From Nematostella vectensis (lineage: Eukaryota; Cnidaria; Anthozoa; Actiniaria; Edwardsiidae), in assembly GCF_932526225.1 (NCBI RefSeq), contig NC_064047.1, positions 14,729,121-14,793,120 of the forward strand: a DNA stretch of 64,000 bases, written 5' to 3'. A program made the translations under genes and the position numbers. The notes below the pieces were generated by a model. It did no database searches and was not told the origin of the DNA. It was given only the letters and a program-made list of their open reading frames with translations. The stretch's first letter is position 1. Every line of letters begins with the position of its first letter. Of the stretch, positions 11,290-50,601 are shown piece by piece.

Positions 11290-12327
11290 TCAGACGCCTG
11301 TTTGTTCCGTGTGATGCAGTCCCGTACGCTCCATGGAAATCAGGGCAGTTCGGCTTATCCGCTTTCCACTGCGCTTCCTTCTTTTCTCCCTCCCGCACCG
11401 GCACCACAGCACCCGTGTAAATGCGCGGCGAAAGCCTCTAGTTAAGAGCGTGTAGATGATTGGGTTAATGAACGTGCTGCAGTAATGCAACCACTTACTG
11501 ACAGATATCAAGGCGGGGTCCGTGGTACAATGCGGGCTGCATAGCGCAAACCTTATGATGATAGTAAAAAACGGCGCCCAGCAAACCACGAACGCGCCAA
11601 TCACAACAGCTAGTGTCTTAGTTATTTTTAGCTCTCGTCGAAACACCGACCGGCGTTCCTTCTCAGTGCCATAGACATACGGTTCCTTGGATAATTTCTT
11701 GGCTTGGCCGACGGCAATTATGAAAATACGACAATAGAATGAGAGAATGATGACCAAGGGCATGAAAAACGCCGCCAGAGAGATGAACCAGGCATAGAAT
11801 ATCCCGGACGTAGGCTGAATGGAGGGACTGATGTTCACGAACGACAGGGCGGCGCAGCACGCGGCGTAAACCCAGCAGCACGTGATCGCCACGAGAGCAC
11901 GACGTGACGTCATACGCGCGTGATACGTCAGAGGGGCACTTATTGCGAGATGCCGGTCGTACCCTATGACACAAAGGCTCGTTATCGACGCGGTGCTACC
12001 CAGGATTTCGACGTACTGCCATATATAGTAAGGAACCACGTGATTGGGGTTCCCACGAGGTGCCTCGGAAATTTCTAGAACCCGTATTGTAAGCCAGCAG
12101 GGCATTGTTAGCATTGATACTAGCAGGTCAGCGGCTGCTAGCGAAACCAAGAAGTAGTTGGTTACAGTGCGTAGTCTCCGATAGCGCTTGAAGGCCACCA
12201 AAACGAGGCTGTTTCCGAACACGCTCAAGACCATGACGCTCGCGAGAGCCACGATGGATAGCTCGCTAAGCGAGGACTTGGGCGAGGTCGGGGTGCCATG
12301 CGTCGCGTTGGCAAAGTTGTCCATCAT
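11290..12327 (-). CDS. rhodopsin-class (amine-receptor-like) GPCR, single exon
   Basis: 345 residues, uninterrupted, with seven membrane segments. Class A landmarks: GNSLV in TM1 (Asn39), LAAADLL in TM2 (Asp67), DRH at 124-126 in place of DRY, Trp152 in TM4, Pro190 in TM5, CWAPFF at 249-254 in TM6 and NPIIY at 288-292 in TM7. Amine-receptor-like features are WxxxE in TM3, TASI after it, Phe-Phe after CWAP, and W279...Y282 in TM7. The amine-binding Asp3.32 is Glu107. The Cys expected at 3.25 is Tyr100 and the second extracellular loop (about 164-178) has no Cys, so the usual disulfide is absent. NAT at residues 7-9 is an N-glycosylation sequon. The short, basic C-tail has no obvious palmitoylation cluster beyond WCRC. 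A second ATG follows directly. The ligand is unknown. Confidence 0.93.
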   Translation of the reverse strand: MMDNFANATHGTPTSPKSSLSELSIVALASVMVLSVFGNSLVLVAFKRYRRLRTVTNYFLVSLAAADLLVSMLTMPCWLTIRVLEISEAPRGNPNHVVPYYIWQYVEILGSTASITSLCVIGYDRHLAISAPLTYHARMTSRRALVAITCCWVYAACCAALSFVNISPSIQPTSGIFYAWFISLAAFFMPLVIILSFYCRIFIIAVGQAKKLSKEPYVYGTEKERRSVFRRELKITKTLAVVIGAFVVCWAPFFTIIIRFALCSPHCTTDPALISVSKWLHYCSTFINPIIYTLLTRGFRRAFTRVLWCRCGREKRRKRSGKRISRTALISMERTGLHHTEQTGV

Positions 12328-12543
12328 GATGACACACGAATGCGCATGTTTTCAGTTTGTCACGTGTTGTGAGTATGCTCCTTCTGAAAATGGAAGATAA
12401 TAAACGACACGTGACAGGTGTAATAATTGTGCAGTATTGACGGTATTGAGTGAGATTTATGAGCATTAACGGAGCAAGCATTCGCTGCCCATGCGTAGTT
12501 ATGGTAGATTGTAAGCCATTGCGAGCTGATTGTCAGAGCACGC

Positions 12544-12828
12544 TCATCCTTTATTAAGTGACCACCCTCTATTAAGTGACCACCCTCTATTCAGTGACCA
12601 CCCTCTATTCAGTGACCACCCTCTATTCAGTGACCACCCTCTATTCAGTGACCACCCTCTATTCAGTGACCACCCTCTATTCAGTGACCACCCTCTATTC
12701 AGTGACCACCCTCTATTCAGTGATCACCCTCTAGTAAGTGACCACCCTCTATTAAAGGACCAATCTCTATTCTGTGACCACCCTCTTTTAAGTGACTACC
12801 CTCTAGTAAGTGAGCACCCTCCAAAAGT
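12544..12828 (+). repeat. 18-bp minisatellite
   Basis: About 16 copies of an 18-bp unit (CTCTATTCAGTGACCACC), near-perfect in the middle and divergent at both ends. Because 18 is a multiple of three it gives an open frame of HPLFSD repeats; I do not regard this as a gene. It lies about 215 bp upstream of the GPCR start, on that gene's promoter side. Confidence 0.95.
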
Positions 12829-13019
12829 GACAACTATTTAGCGGCCTCTATATGGGCATCGGATTATAACCTGGGTACGAAGCTTACCTCAAATGTTTGT
12901 ACGTTTGTGTCTTTTTTAAATGTATCGTGATTATGATAAACAATTTAAAGGAATACATCGGTTCTCTGGTGACTCCTTATACCTATGCTGTCAGACGTCA
13001 CGTGGCAGAGTAAGAGATT

Positions 13020-13385
13020 CTTGAAATACAGCCCATCTTATGCAGACTTACGATATGGCACAATAACATGACGATACGGCACTTACGATATGGCACTAAC
13101 GATATGGCAATAACATTAAATACAGCCCCTCTTATGCAGACTTACGATATAGCAATAACATGACGATATGGCACTTACGATATGGCAATAACATTAAAAT
13201 ACGGCCCCTCTTATGCAGACTTACGATATGGAACTTACGATATGGAACATACAATATGGCACTCACGATATGACAATAACATTGAACACAGCCCCTTTAA
13301 TTCAGACTAACGATATGACGATAACATGACGATACGGCACTTACGATATGGAATTTATGATATGGAACTTACGATATGGCGCTCT
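13020..13385 (+). repeat. degenerate ACGATATGGCA repeat
   Basis: Irregular copies of TTACGATATGGCA and related words, grouped in blocks of about 60-75 bp that also contain CAGCCCCTCTTATGCAGAC. It is a decayed higher-order repeat. The flanks 12829-13019 and 13386-14252 hold no gene I can support. Confidence 0.75.
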
Positions 13386-14252
13386 GGTGTTCTTCGTTGA
13401 ATCCTCCTTTTTGTACTTCGTGTTGATTTTTCCTTTGTGTATCTAGAAATAGAAGGCAAACATTTCATAATTAAACTAGTATAGCCCTGTACTTGAATAG
13501 TTTAAAAAACAATATATGACCTTTAACAAGATCTATCTACCCAGTGTTCGCCGTGTTATTCTGTTGTTATTCTTTATCTTTAGAGAGATTTCATGCCGTT
13601 CAGCGATCCGTATACAACTATTCAAAATCACTAATTGATTTACACAACAGTAGCATCATATCACATGATATCAAACCAAAAAAGCAAGACCATTAATAAG
13701 AGCAACTTGCATGACTCAGCTACCCCTAGGCCTTAACGACTGTATCTATGGATATTGCGTCCGAAGCAATCACGTGATTAAATTATCGTGGTCAAATTAA
13801 TTGATTGATTGTTTGTTATTATTTAATAGGAAAACACATTTCAAGCTTTTGAAACGCTCGAATTTGTTCAAAAGTCAACCCCAACCCCCACCCCGTCAGC
13901 CTTATCTACTAACCCCACCTGGATATAAAAATAAGCGCCCGGAGCTTATTTCTGTATATATATTTTTCTTCTTTTTTTTTTGCACATTTGGTTTATAATC
14001 TTATTACCCCCCACGAACACCCCAGTTTAATAACCTGCCTCCCCCCATTCTTCTGACCACCGAATGCTATGAAGACATGAACTTTTATACTTCGTATATT
14101 TCTGCGAAAATCTTAATACTGTTAATAATCATAATAACAACTATCGGATTGTTTGTTCAAACCTTGACAAAAGATAAAAGTAATTGCCAAAGACTCGTCG
14201 CGTGCATGGGATAAGCCTTACACGTCACGTGATAGAAACTGGGGGCATAACC

Positions 14253-14452
14253 TACAGCATCTACCCAACCCACCTACAGCATCTACCCAACCTACCTACA
14301 GCATCTACCCAACCTACCTACAGCATCTACCCAACCTACCTACAGCATCTACCCAGCCTACCTACAGCATCTACCCAGCCTACCTACAGCATCTACCCAA
14401 CCTACCTACAGCATCTACCCAACCTACCTACAGCATCTACCCAACCTACCTA
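14253..14452 (+). repeat. 22-bp minisatellite
   Basis: Nine copies of a 22-bp unit (CTACAGCATCTACCCAACCT core) with one or two substitutions. It is intergenic. The following 14453-15456 shows no gene. Confidence 0.93.
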
Positions 14453-15456
14453 GCCAGAGCCTCGGTCATCTGGTAACGGTACAAGTGTAGGAGGAAGTCG
14501 CGGATAATCCTGGTTTTTGGTTTCTTAGTGAGCTCCCTTAACCTGGTTGAAATAAGAGATGTTGTATACACTTATTCCTTTGGAGTATCGAATTACATGA
14601 GCAGGTTGAGGAAATGATGAGAGGATATGGAAAATTAAGTTTGTCAGCCATTTAGGAAGCGACTTGTGTAGGTGTAAAATAAGCGGTCTGTTTGCCAAGC
14701 TGCCTAAAATGACAGTCAACCTTGTAAATTTGAATGAGACAATTCAAGCCTCATAGCAGCTGCCAAAATGAACGACATTGGACGCTCCAAATTAGGTTAT
14801 CGTTTCGGGTATCTATTGAAGTTTACAGCAAAATGGATTCTTGACACCCGATAATAAATTTTACTTTATCCTGACCAATTATCAGATTATGATGCAAGCC
14901 AGCTGAATTCAATTAAGGGCTTTTGGGTTGCTATTTTCTGCCGATAGTAGAGCATGAATAAATATCATTTATTATCACTCCAACTTGAACCACAGGCTTC
15001 CCACCCGCGTCAGTGAAGGATTTCTAAGGACATACGAATTCACGCAAATAAACATCTATGAGTTATATCTCCATGCTCGTATTCATGAAATAAACTTAGT
15101 TAGGGTGTAAATGTATCCGTCTGTGGTGTTTTTTTCTTCCCAAGAAGCTCAGTTTTACGAGTTTAGAGCGATGTAAGTTTGTCTCGGATTTAGAGTGGAT
15201 ACACAAGTATGTTAATGAGACAAGGCTGGCAACTTTATTCTGACTACCTCAGCTTCAGCGCGATTTTCTACAGGATTTTAATCAGTACGTAAACACTGAC
15301 AACGTTACAGGGTGGGAGAGGGATGGAGCTATCCGCGAATCGAGTTTTTAAGCAATCCGTTTCAAAACCTGCGAGAAACGATTTTTTGAACGTCTATTTT
15401 ATCTTATCGTAGATTATCGGGACATAGCAGCTGGTCAAATGGCATCCTTGGAATGT

Positions 15457-15683
15457 ATTTTGCATAGACAGCGTAGCCCCACACCACCCTAGACCCCTCT
15501 TTGTCCCTTCTCCATCCCTCTTCCATATCGACAGGTCGCAAACGTCGAGAGTCCGCATGTACTTCCCTTAGCTCTATAAGTTACGTTTCACAAAACAGCT
15601 CACAATATAGAAGTTAGTGCGGAAACTGCGAGAAAGACAAGTTGGGTCTAGGATGGTGCGGGGCTAAGCTGTCTATGCAAAAT
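15457..15683. mobile_element. MITE-like element with 40-bp inverted arms
   Basis: The arm 15457-15496 (starting ATTTTGCATAGACAGC) and the arm 15644-15683 (ending GCTGTCTATGCAAAAT) are inverted copies with three mismatches. They enclose about 147 bp of non-coding sequence. The arms could be the termini of a small non-autonomous DNA transposon. No target duplication is evident. Confidence 0.65.
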
Positions 15684-17179
15684 GGGAAATGGTGGGAAGC
15701 CTGCGCTTGAACCCTCGTTTGCACGCCACGTTTTGCAGTATTTCAAATGTTGAAGAAACAAAACCAGTCTTATCTTTTATTAATGAAACTTCAATCTCTT
15801 CTAAACAATTGTTGGGAACAAAAATATAACAGAAAAGGTTAATCATGTTTAAGTGAAAAATGTCCTATGTATACTTAGTATGTATAATAAAACACAATTC
15901 AGTTGATAAAGACGATAAGTTGAGAAATGAAAAATTAGCAAAGAAACATCTTTTTGGCTTGTTGAACAAACAGTAAAGCCGGTGGTGAATTTTTAACGGA
16001 ATTTCAACAAAACTCATGTTAGATTATTCTGTTAGAGTAATGTCCCCATTTGCTCGCCAAATAAGTGCAATGCTCGCTTATTTCTATATTTCTCGACTGC
16101 TCGGTATTTCGCTGGTACTCGCATGCTCGTCAAGACATGTTTCACCTCTAAAGGCCGATTTAGATGCCGTAAGAGTGCTCCGAGTATTTCATCAATTGGC
16201 GTGAGCGCGCCCGCACAACGAACGCATAACACAATAAAAAATAATAATAATAATAAAAACGCAGCTTTCTGGTTATCTTGTGTTTCCGAGTATGTTCGCA
16301 TGTCAGCTTGTCAGATACGCATATCTCTCTTTCTAGTTGATAGAGCAAAAGCAACAACGCAAAGAACAGAAGGAAATAGTGTCCCTTGGTCAGGCTTAAA
16401 AGGATTTGTTTTGTATCTTTTGAGCAATGATTTCTCACACTCACACAGAAAAAATGGATTTAGCGTGTCTTTTCGAGCTTCTAATAATAGTGGCATTTTC
16501 TGACAATCGCTTACAAGGATGTAGAAGTGAATGAAGGGAACGTTATCTGCGATAATAAAAAGAAAGATCATACTATCAAATAAGACTTACTTTTAACTAC
16601 TTACCGCCAAACTATCGTAATCGTGAGATTTCGTGCACTTTTAAAGAACGATGTTTGCAAAGATCGCGATGTCACATTTGACAGATTCTCGCGGCGTTTG
16701 AGTGCAGCCTCAGTGAATTCATACCTAAAGTTTACTTAGCATTAGCAGCTGATTCAATAATTCTCGTTTTCCCGTCACTTTTCAAGTTGTTTAATTTCAA
16801 CACGCAGGTTCAAAAGCGACTTGTTATCTTTTTCACAAAATTTAGTACGGCATATTATTGTTGTTTTTTCTAGAGGGTATCCAATTATTGGAATAGGTCG
16901 ATCTCATATTTGCATATGAAGAGTGTCTTAGTACAATGCAATGAGCGTATACAAGAAAAAACAATTATCAATCGTTAGTGAACACACTGGTAGATGAGAG
17001 CTTAACCCTTTAAACTTGACCTATTTCCTTTCTATAATTTAGCTAGGTCTCTCTGCACTATTTAGGATTGAATCAATATGACTTCATCATCTTTTTGCGA
17101 CGGTGCTCTTCTTTTTTATAAATCAAACAAAGTCGTGTTTAACGGCTTCTGTCACATCACTTACAGCTGTGGATTAAGT
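15684..17179. other. intergenic AT-rich region
   Basis: No supported gene. Several short open frames overlap in all directions around 16016-16571 without recognisable protein features. A short AATAATAAT microsatellite lies near 16240. Confidence 0.5.
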
Positions 17180-19203
17180 TCTCACCCTAAGTGCTCACCC
17201 TTGTTCTCCCTTGTTCACCCTTGTTCTCCCTTGTTCTCCCTTGCTCACCCTTGTTCTCCCTTGCTCACCCTTGTTCTCCCTTGCTCACCCTTGCTCACCC
17301 TTGCTCACCCTTGTTCTCCCTTGTTCACCCTTGCTCACCCTTGTTCTCCCTTGCTCACCCTTGTTCTCCCTTGCTCACCCTTGCTCACCCTTGTTCTCCC
17401 TTGTTCTCCCTTGCTCACCCTTGTTCTCCCTTGTTCTCCCTTGCTCACCCTTGTTCTCCCTTGCTCACCCTTGTTCTCCCTTGCTCACCCTTGCTCACCC
17501 TTGTTCTCCCTTGTTCACCCTTGCTCACCCTTGTTCTCCCTTGTTCTCCCTTGTTCTCCCTTGTTCTCCATTGTTCTCCCTTGCTCACCCTTGTTCTCCA
17601 TTGCTCACCCTTGCTCACCCTCGCTCACCCTTGTTCTCCCTTGCTCACCCTTGTTCTCCCTTGTTCTCCCTTGCTCACCCTTGTTCTCCCTTGTTCTCCC
17701 TTGCTCACCCTTGTTCTCCCTTGTTCTCCCTTGTTCTCCATTGTTCTCCCTTGCTCACCCTTGTTCTCCCTTGTTCTCCCTTGCTCACCCTTGTTCTCCC
17801 TTGTTCTCCCTTGCTCACCCTTGTTCTCCCTTGTTCTTCCTTGTTCTCCATTGTTCTCCCTTGCTCACCCTTGTTCTCCCTTGTTCTCCCTTGCTCACCC
17901 TCGCTCACCCTTGTTCTCCCTTGCTCTCCCTTGTTCTCCCTTGTTCTCCCTTGTTCTCCCTTGTTCTCCCTTGTTCTCCCTTGCTCACCCTTGTTCTCCC
18001 TTGCTCACCCTTGTTCTCCCTTGTTCTCCCTTGTTCTCCATTGTTCTCCCTTGCTCACCCTTGTTCTCCCTTGTTCTCCCTTGCTCACCCTTGTTCTCCC
18101 TTGTTCTCCCTTGCTCACCCTTGTTCTCCCTTGTTCTCCCTTGCTCACCCTTGCTCACCCTTGTTCTCCCTTGCTCTCCCTTGTTCTCCCTTGCGCACCC
18201 TTGTTTTCCCTTGCGCACCCTTGTTTTCCCTTGCTCACCCTTGTTCTCCCTTGCGCACCCTTGTTCTCCCTTGCGCACCCTTGTTCTCCCTTGTTCTCCC
18301 TTGTTCTCCCTTGCTCACCCTTGTTTTCCCTTGTTCTCCCTTGCTCACCCTTGTTCTCCCTTGTTCTCCCTTGCTCACCCTTGTTCTCCCTTGTTCTCCC
18401 TTGCTCACCCTTGTTCTCCCTTGTTCTCCCTTGCGCACCCTTGTTCTCCCTTGTTCTCCCTTGTTCTCCCTTGCGCACCCTTGTTCTCCCTTGTTCTCCC
18501 TTGCTCTCCCTTGCTCTCCCTTGTTCTCCCTTGTTCTCCCTTGTTCTCCCTTGCGCACCCTTGTTCTCCCTTGCTCACCCTTGTTCTCCCTTGCTCACCC
18601 TTGTTCTCCCTTGTTCTCCCTTGCGCACCCTTGTTCTCCCTTGTTCTCCCTTGCTCACCCTTGTTCTCCCTTGTTCACCCTTGTTCTCCCTTGTTCACCC
18701 TTGTTCTCCCTTGTTCTCCCTTGTTCACCCTTGTTCACCCTTGTTCTCCCTTGTTCTCCCTTGTTCACCCTTGTTCTCCCTTGTTCACCCTTGTTCTCCC
18801 TTGTTCTCCCTTGTTCTCCCTTGTTTCCCCTTGTTCTCCCTTGTTCTCCCTTGTTCACCCTTGTTCTCCCTTGCGCACCCTTGTTCTCCCTTGCGCACCC
18901 TTGTTCTTCCTTGCTCACCCTTGTTCTCCCTTGCGCACAATTGTTCTCCCTTGCGCACCCTTGTTCTCCCTTGCTCACCCTTGTTCTCCCTTGTTCTCCC
19001 TTGTTCTCCCTTGCTCACCCTTGTTCTCCCTTGTTCTCCCTTGCTCACCCTTGTTCTCCCTTGTTCTCCCTTGCTCACCCTTGTTCTCCCTTGTTCTCCC
19101 TTGCTCACCCTTGTTCTCCCTTGTTCTCCCTTGCTCACCCTTGTTCTCCCTTGTTCTCCCTTGCTCACCCTTGTTCTCCCTTGTTCTCCCTTGCTCGCCC
19201 TTG
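17180..19203 (+). repeat. 2-kb array of a 10-bp pyrimidine-rich unit
   Basis: About 200 copies of a 10-bp unit in three main versions (TTGTTCTCCC, TTGCTCACCC, TTGCGCACCC) plus TTGTTCACCC. The plus strand is strongly C/T-rich and the minus strand G/A-rich. Because 10 is not a multiple of three and the unit lacks stop codons, all three plus frames are open for about 700 codons; these are repeat artefacts. A degenerate tail of similar words continues to about 19390. The array ends about 1.6 kb upstream of the RSK start codon. Confidence 0.97.
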
Positions 19204-20818
19204 AAAAAAGGCACTGCTCAACCTTACACACTCTTGCACAAGCCTTGTTCACGTTTGCGCACCTTGCTTACCATTGTGCAGTCTTTTACACCACAGCGCT
19301 CTCTTGATAATTGCTGATCAACCTTACATACTCTTGTTCTCACCTTACGTATCCTTATTCACCTTTGCGCAACCTTGTTAACCTTTGCTCCCTTACTTAG
19401 AAATTATAATATGATATAATATTAGAAATTAGAATTAGAAATTATAATATGGACATGTCCCATATCAATCAAGACCATATATTTTTTCATGTGTGATTCT
19501 ACCAAGGAAAAAACGGGAATCGTTCGTTTTTATATTGGAAAGTAAAAGAAGAGAGTTGAACCCTAGAGAAAAGTGTCAAGAAAAAATCTTGAGCGCGCTC
19601 GCTCAAAAACTGCATGATCTAACCAAAAACTAACACGATCCGTCAAAAATCGAATCTTAAAACAAGTGCGGAGGCGATTGTGACCTAACATTCCTATCAT
19701 AATCCCTCAAACAACCCTTTCAGGGCTTGACCGACGAGAATGACGTCATTGCCGCTTCGTCACAATAGCCCCGAACACTCACGACGAATCCCGTATTTTT
19801 TCCGGTAATTATTGCGTGACAGTACGTGACTCATTGTTAAAACCTCACGCGCCACTCTTGGCTTGACTTTTTATTGTCGCTTAGAAAATTCACACGCTTC
19901 TTGGATGGAATAACCCAGCTTGACATATTATTTATTCTAACTTATTCGACGGGAGAATTTCTAGGACGTGAGAATCTCGAGGAATATTTATTCAAACAGA
20001 GTTTGGTAAACAACGAGGCTTATAAGGAACGGAGAATATTCAACACGTTATTATGGGAAACATGGTAAGTATGATATGCTTCGATCGCTCGAATTATGTA
20101 TCTTTCTCAAAATCATTTGATTATTTCACTAGAATTTTTTAAAACCTGGGGTTTTGTAAGATCAGATAAATGTCGCTTTCGCATCGGTCATTTCAAACTC
20201 ATCATGGCCGATATTTACGCTTCGAATTTAGTTTGCGGATTGAGAGAAATATTTTACATTCGTTTTGTGGCCCCGTGTTAAAACATGCATATTTTGAACT
20301 GTCATTTTCACTAAATTTAAAATAGAAAACCTAGAACCATCATTTTTACGCTGTAAGGTTTAAAATATATATATTGAAACTGAAATAGCCTTGTGAGTGA
20401 TCGAAAGTGCGCTTCCGTATTTTTCTGCCATGTGTAATCAACATAAATAACCACTTTCTCCTGGTCGCCATTTTGTTTGGTTATCAAGATCAGACCGGAA
20501 ACGAAATTTCCCCGAGCTTTTAGGCTACAGAAAGGATATCTTGGCATTTCAAAAGAGTGCGGTTTACGAATGATATTTTATAATTCGTTGAGTTTGAAAG
20601 CGCTGTCGTTTTGTGCTTCCTCGGTGAATCACTCTACTTCCGGTTCCGGTGTGTTGTCATTCGAGGCTATCGAGTAGTTTGGTCGCAGTACAGGCGTGGT
20701 TGCCAAATAGAGACGGTCCAGCTTCAAGCGAAATCATCATTCTAGTCGCTAGACCGCAACCTCGGAGAGCCTTATCCGCTCATATCTTGAGGTTGAATTA
20801 TTTCAGCAACAGGCAAAA
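19204..20818. other. RSK 5' flank and possible untranslated exons
   Basis: No coding region is supported. A good donor-like word (CATG|GTAAGTATG, GT at 20065-20066) and an acceptor-like TTATTTCAG ending near 20806, just ahead of the RSK ATG, would allow a 5' untranslated intron. This is conjecture; promoter elements are not obvious. Confidence 0.35.
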
Positions 20819-48628
<27,810 letters not shown>

Positions 48629-48902
48629 TTAGACCTTCTGTCCGGAATATTGGATCACAGACCTGTTCGTATGCCAGACATTTTGGAAGGAATTCTTACA
48701 TGAGTTACAATCCTTACTAATTCAAATCGTGTTATGATGTAAAAACTCGATCAGACAGATCTTCAATCATCCAAACACGGAAACATTTTTTTGGTGTGAA
48801 ATTCGATGAAGGAAAGCGATGATATGCCATGTGATGGTCATTTTGTGCGGGTCCTTAAATGGTTTGAATGTCACTTGAAATTAGTTTGACTACTCAATTG
48901 GC

Positions 48903-48908
48903 AATAAA
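48903..48908 (+). terminator. candidate polyadenylation signal of RSK
   Basis: AATAAA lies 275 bp downstream of the RSK stop codon, followed by T-rich sequence. It is the first canonical hexamer I see after the stop. Confidence 0.5.
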
Positions 48909-50155
48909 AGCCATTGCTTCAGGATTTCCTAATGTCTTCCTGCTGACATCGAGTGGAAAGGCCATTTTCCAATCATTTCGTTTTTCACAAACATATTTTG
49001 GTAAAAATATATGAATTTGCTTATAGTCACTGAATGTTAATTCCAACGTTTCGGCATTGGTTAATTATTAACAAACATCACAGCGATCAGTGCGTAGGAC
49101 CATAAGCCTCTACCATTCACTCTACTGAGAATTGTCGATACTTGGATGGTAGCTATTCGAAGTTCTGCATTATCTTGAATTTGCTCAGTAGGGGAAAGGT
49201 CCAAACTTATTACAGTATTTAAGCACCAGTATACTTCCGGAAGCCGTCGAAAACCTAAACCTACAAGAGACAAAAGAATCTATAAGAGACCGCGCCATCA
49301 GCTCTAAATTTTCAGTCGCGTCCTCGAAGAAACTTCCAATAGACACACAGCCTTAACAATTTTGATTTTTGTTTTTGCGATTTCCGTTGAAAATCGTCGG
49401 AGATCGATACGTGATCGACCAGAAGTAAACTGGTGACATTGCCGCTTGAATCCGAATACGTTTATTGGTCTTGGAGGCCTCTCCCGGTTATTTTGGTATA
49501 AAACACGAGTGACTTTCAACATTGGTAGTAGCGCGAGAGTAGATTCTTTTTTACCTTATCAATATAAACCTATTTTTGTACAAATAAAATGAAGCAATCT
49601 TTTGATAATCGGATGACTTAACTCTCTATATATAGTTTTCATAGCGTTGTACTTTATAGAAATGACGAACACGTGTCTTTTTCCATGTTGTCATGGGAAC
49701 GGTAGAGCGAGGTACCTTGTGAGATTCTTTACATAATCCTCCACGGGCCAAATATTTTCTGATTTTCTGGGTATCAAGATGGTGCCCCTACACTGAGTTA
49801 CTCAAAAGACCGTGCAAGATGTGCTGAGTAGTGCGCATACGGTGGATGTGTTCCCCTCGCTTGTTCCAAGCTATTTCGCTAAATGCAGCCCTTATCATCC
49901 AAATGTACATACGGGTTCTATAAAAGGTTTATGGAGTACACAGTTGTTTGAACTCTTTCAAATCCCCGTTTTGCCTCTTACATAATCCACTGTAATCGTC
50001 GGGTTATTACGTCACACTAGTCATTGGTCGGGTTATTACGTCATCACAAGTCCTTTGTCGGGTCATCTCTGTAATCATTCTCGCCACTTTTTAACGCCCC
50101 CCTGAAACTTCGATACGATCAAACACAAAAGTCGTATAACTCGAATTCTAAAGTC
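48909..50155. other. intergenic region between convergent RSK and MPV17-family genes
   Basis: AT-rich sequence without a supported gene. A short duplication (GTCGGGTTATTACGTCA) lies near 49998-50043. Confidence 0.6.
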
Positions 50156-50161
50156 TTTATT
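50156..50161 (-). terminator. candidate polyadenylation signal of the MPV17-family gene
   Basis: AATAAA on the minus strand, about 440 bp beyond the stop codon at 50602-50604. It is a reasonable 3' end for the leftward gene but unproven. Confidence 0.4.
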
Positions 50162-50601
50162 TACAGTAAGTACATTTCGTTTTTGCAGACTGTGGAATAT
50201 AGTACAAGGTCATTTTTAGTACAAGACGGTGCTTGCAAGGAATGTGACATCTATATCTCTCTCGAATGCTTGAACCGGTTTCGGAACAATATCTACAATT
50301 ATATAGAGACATTATATGCATATTATCTATTAGCTTCATTGGCCCGATGAGCCCCTGGCACATCGTAACGATCATAAAGAACTATAAAACTTTTACGATA
50401 ATTTACGATCATTCAATCGAGAGGTGGCCATCTTCCATTAGGCAACCACCTACTCAGCGGTCAATCTTCATTAAGCGGACAATTGTTCCGGTGAAGGTAC
50501 CACTGTAGTTTTTGCTTGCAAAAATAACATCCCGTTTTATAATATCTTTTATCGAGGCCCTTCTTTCCCACATCTATAAAGATCTCTACGACTATTGGGA
50601 T

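Noticed and set aside
16016-16571. Cluster of overlapping 60-130-codon frames on both strands
   Set aside because: Mutually overlapping on both strands with no protein features; typical of chance in AT-rich DNA.
17078-19317. Three overlapping ~700-codon plus-strand frames and several minus-strand frames
   Set aside because: They are translations of the 10-bp array in every phase, with no non-repeat protein sequence and no splice or start context.
19874-20064. 64-codon frame as a first RSK coding exon
   Set aside because: The RSK N terminus (MPLALQNPWERM) is clearly at 20819; this frame has no RSK similarity. The nearby donor-like site may mark an untranslated exon at most.
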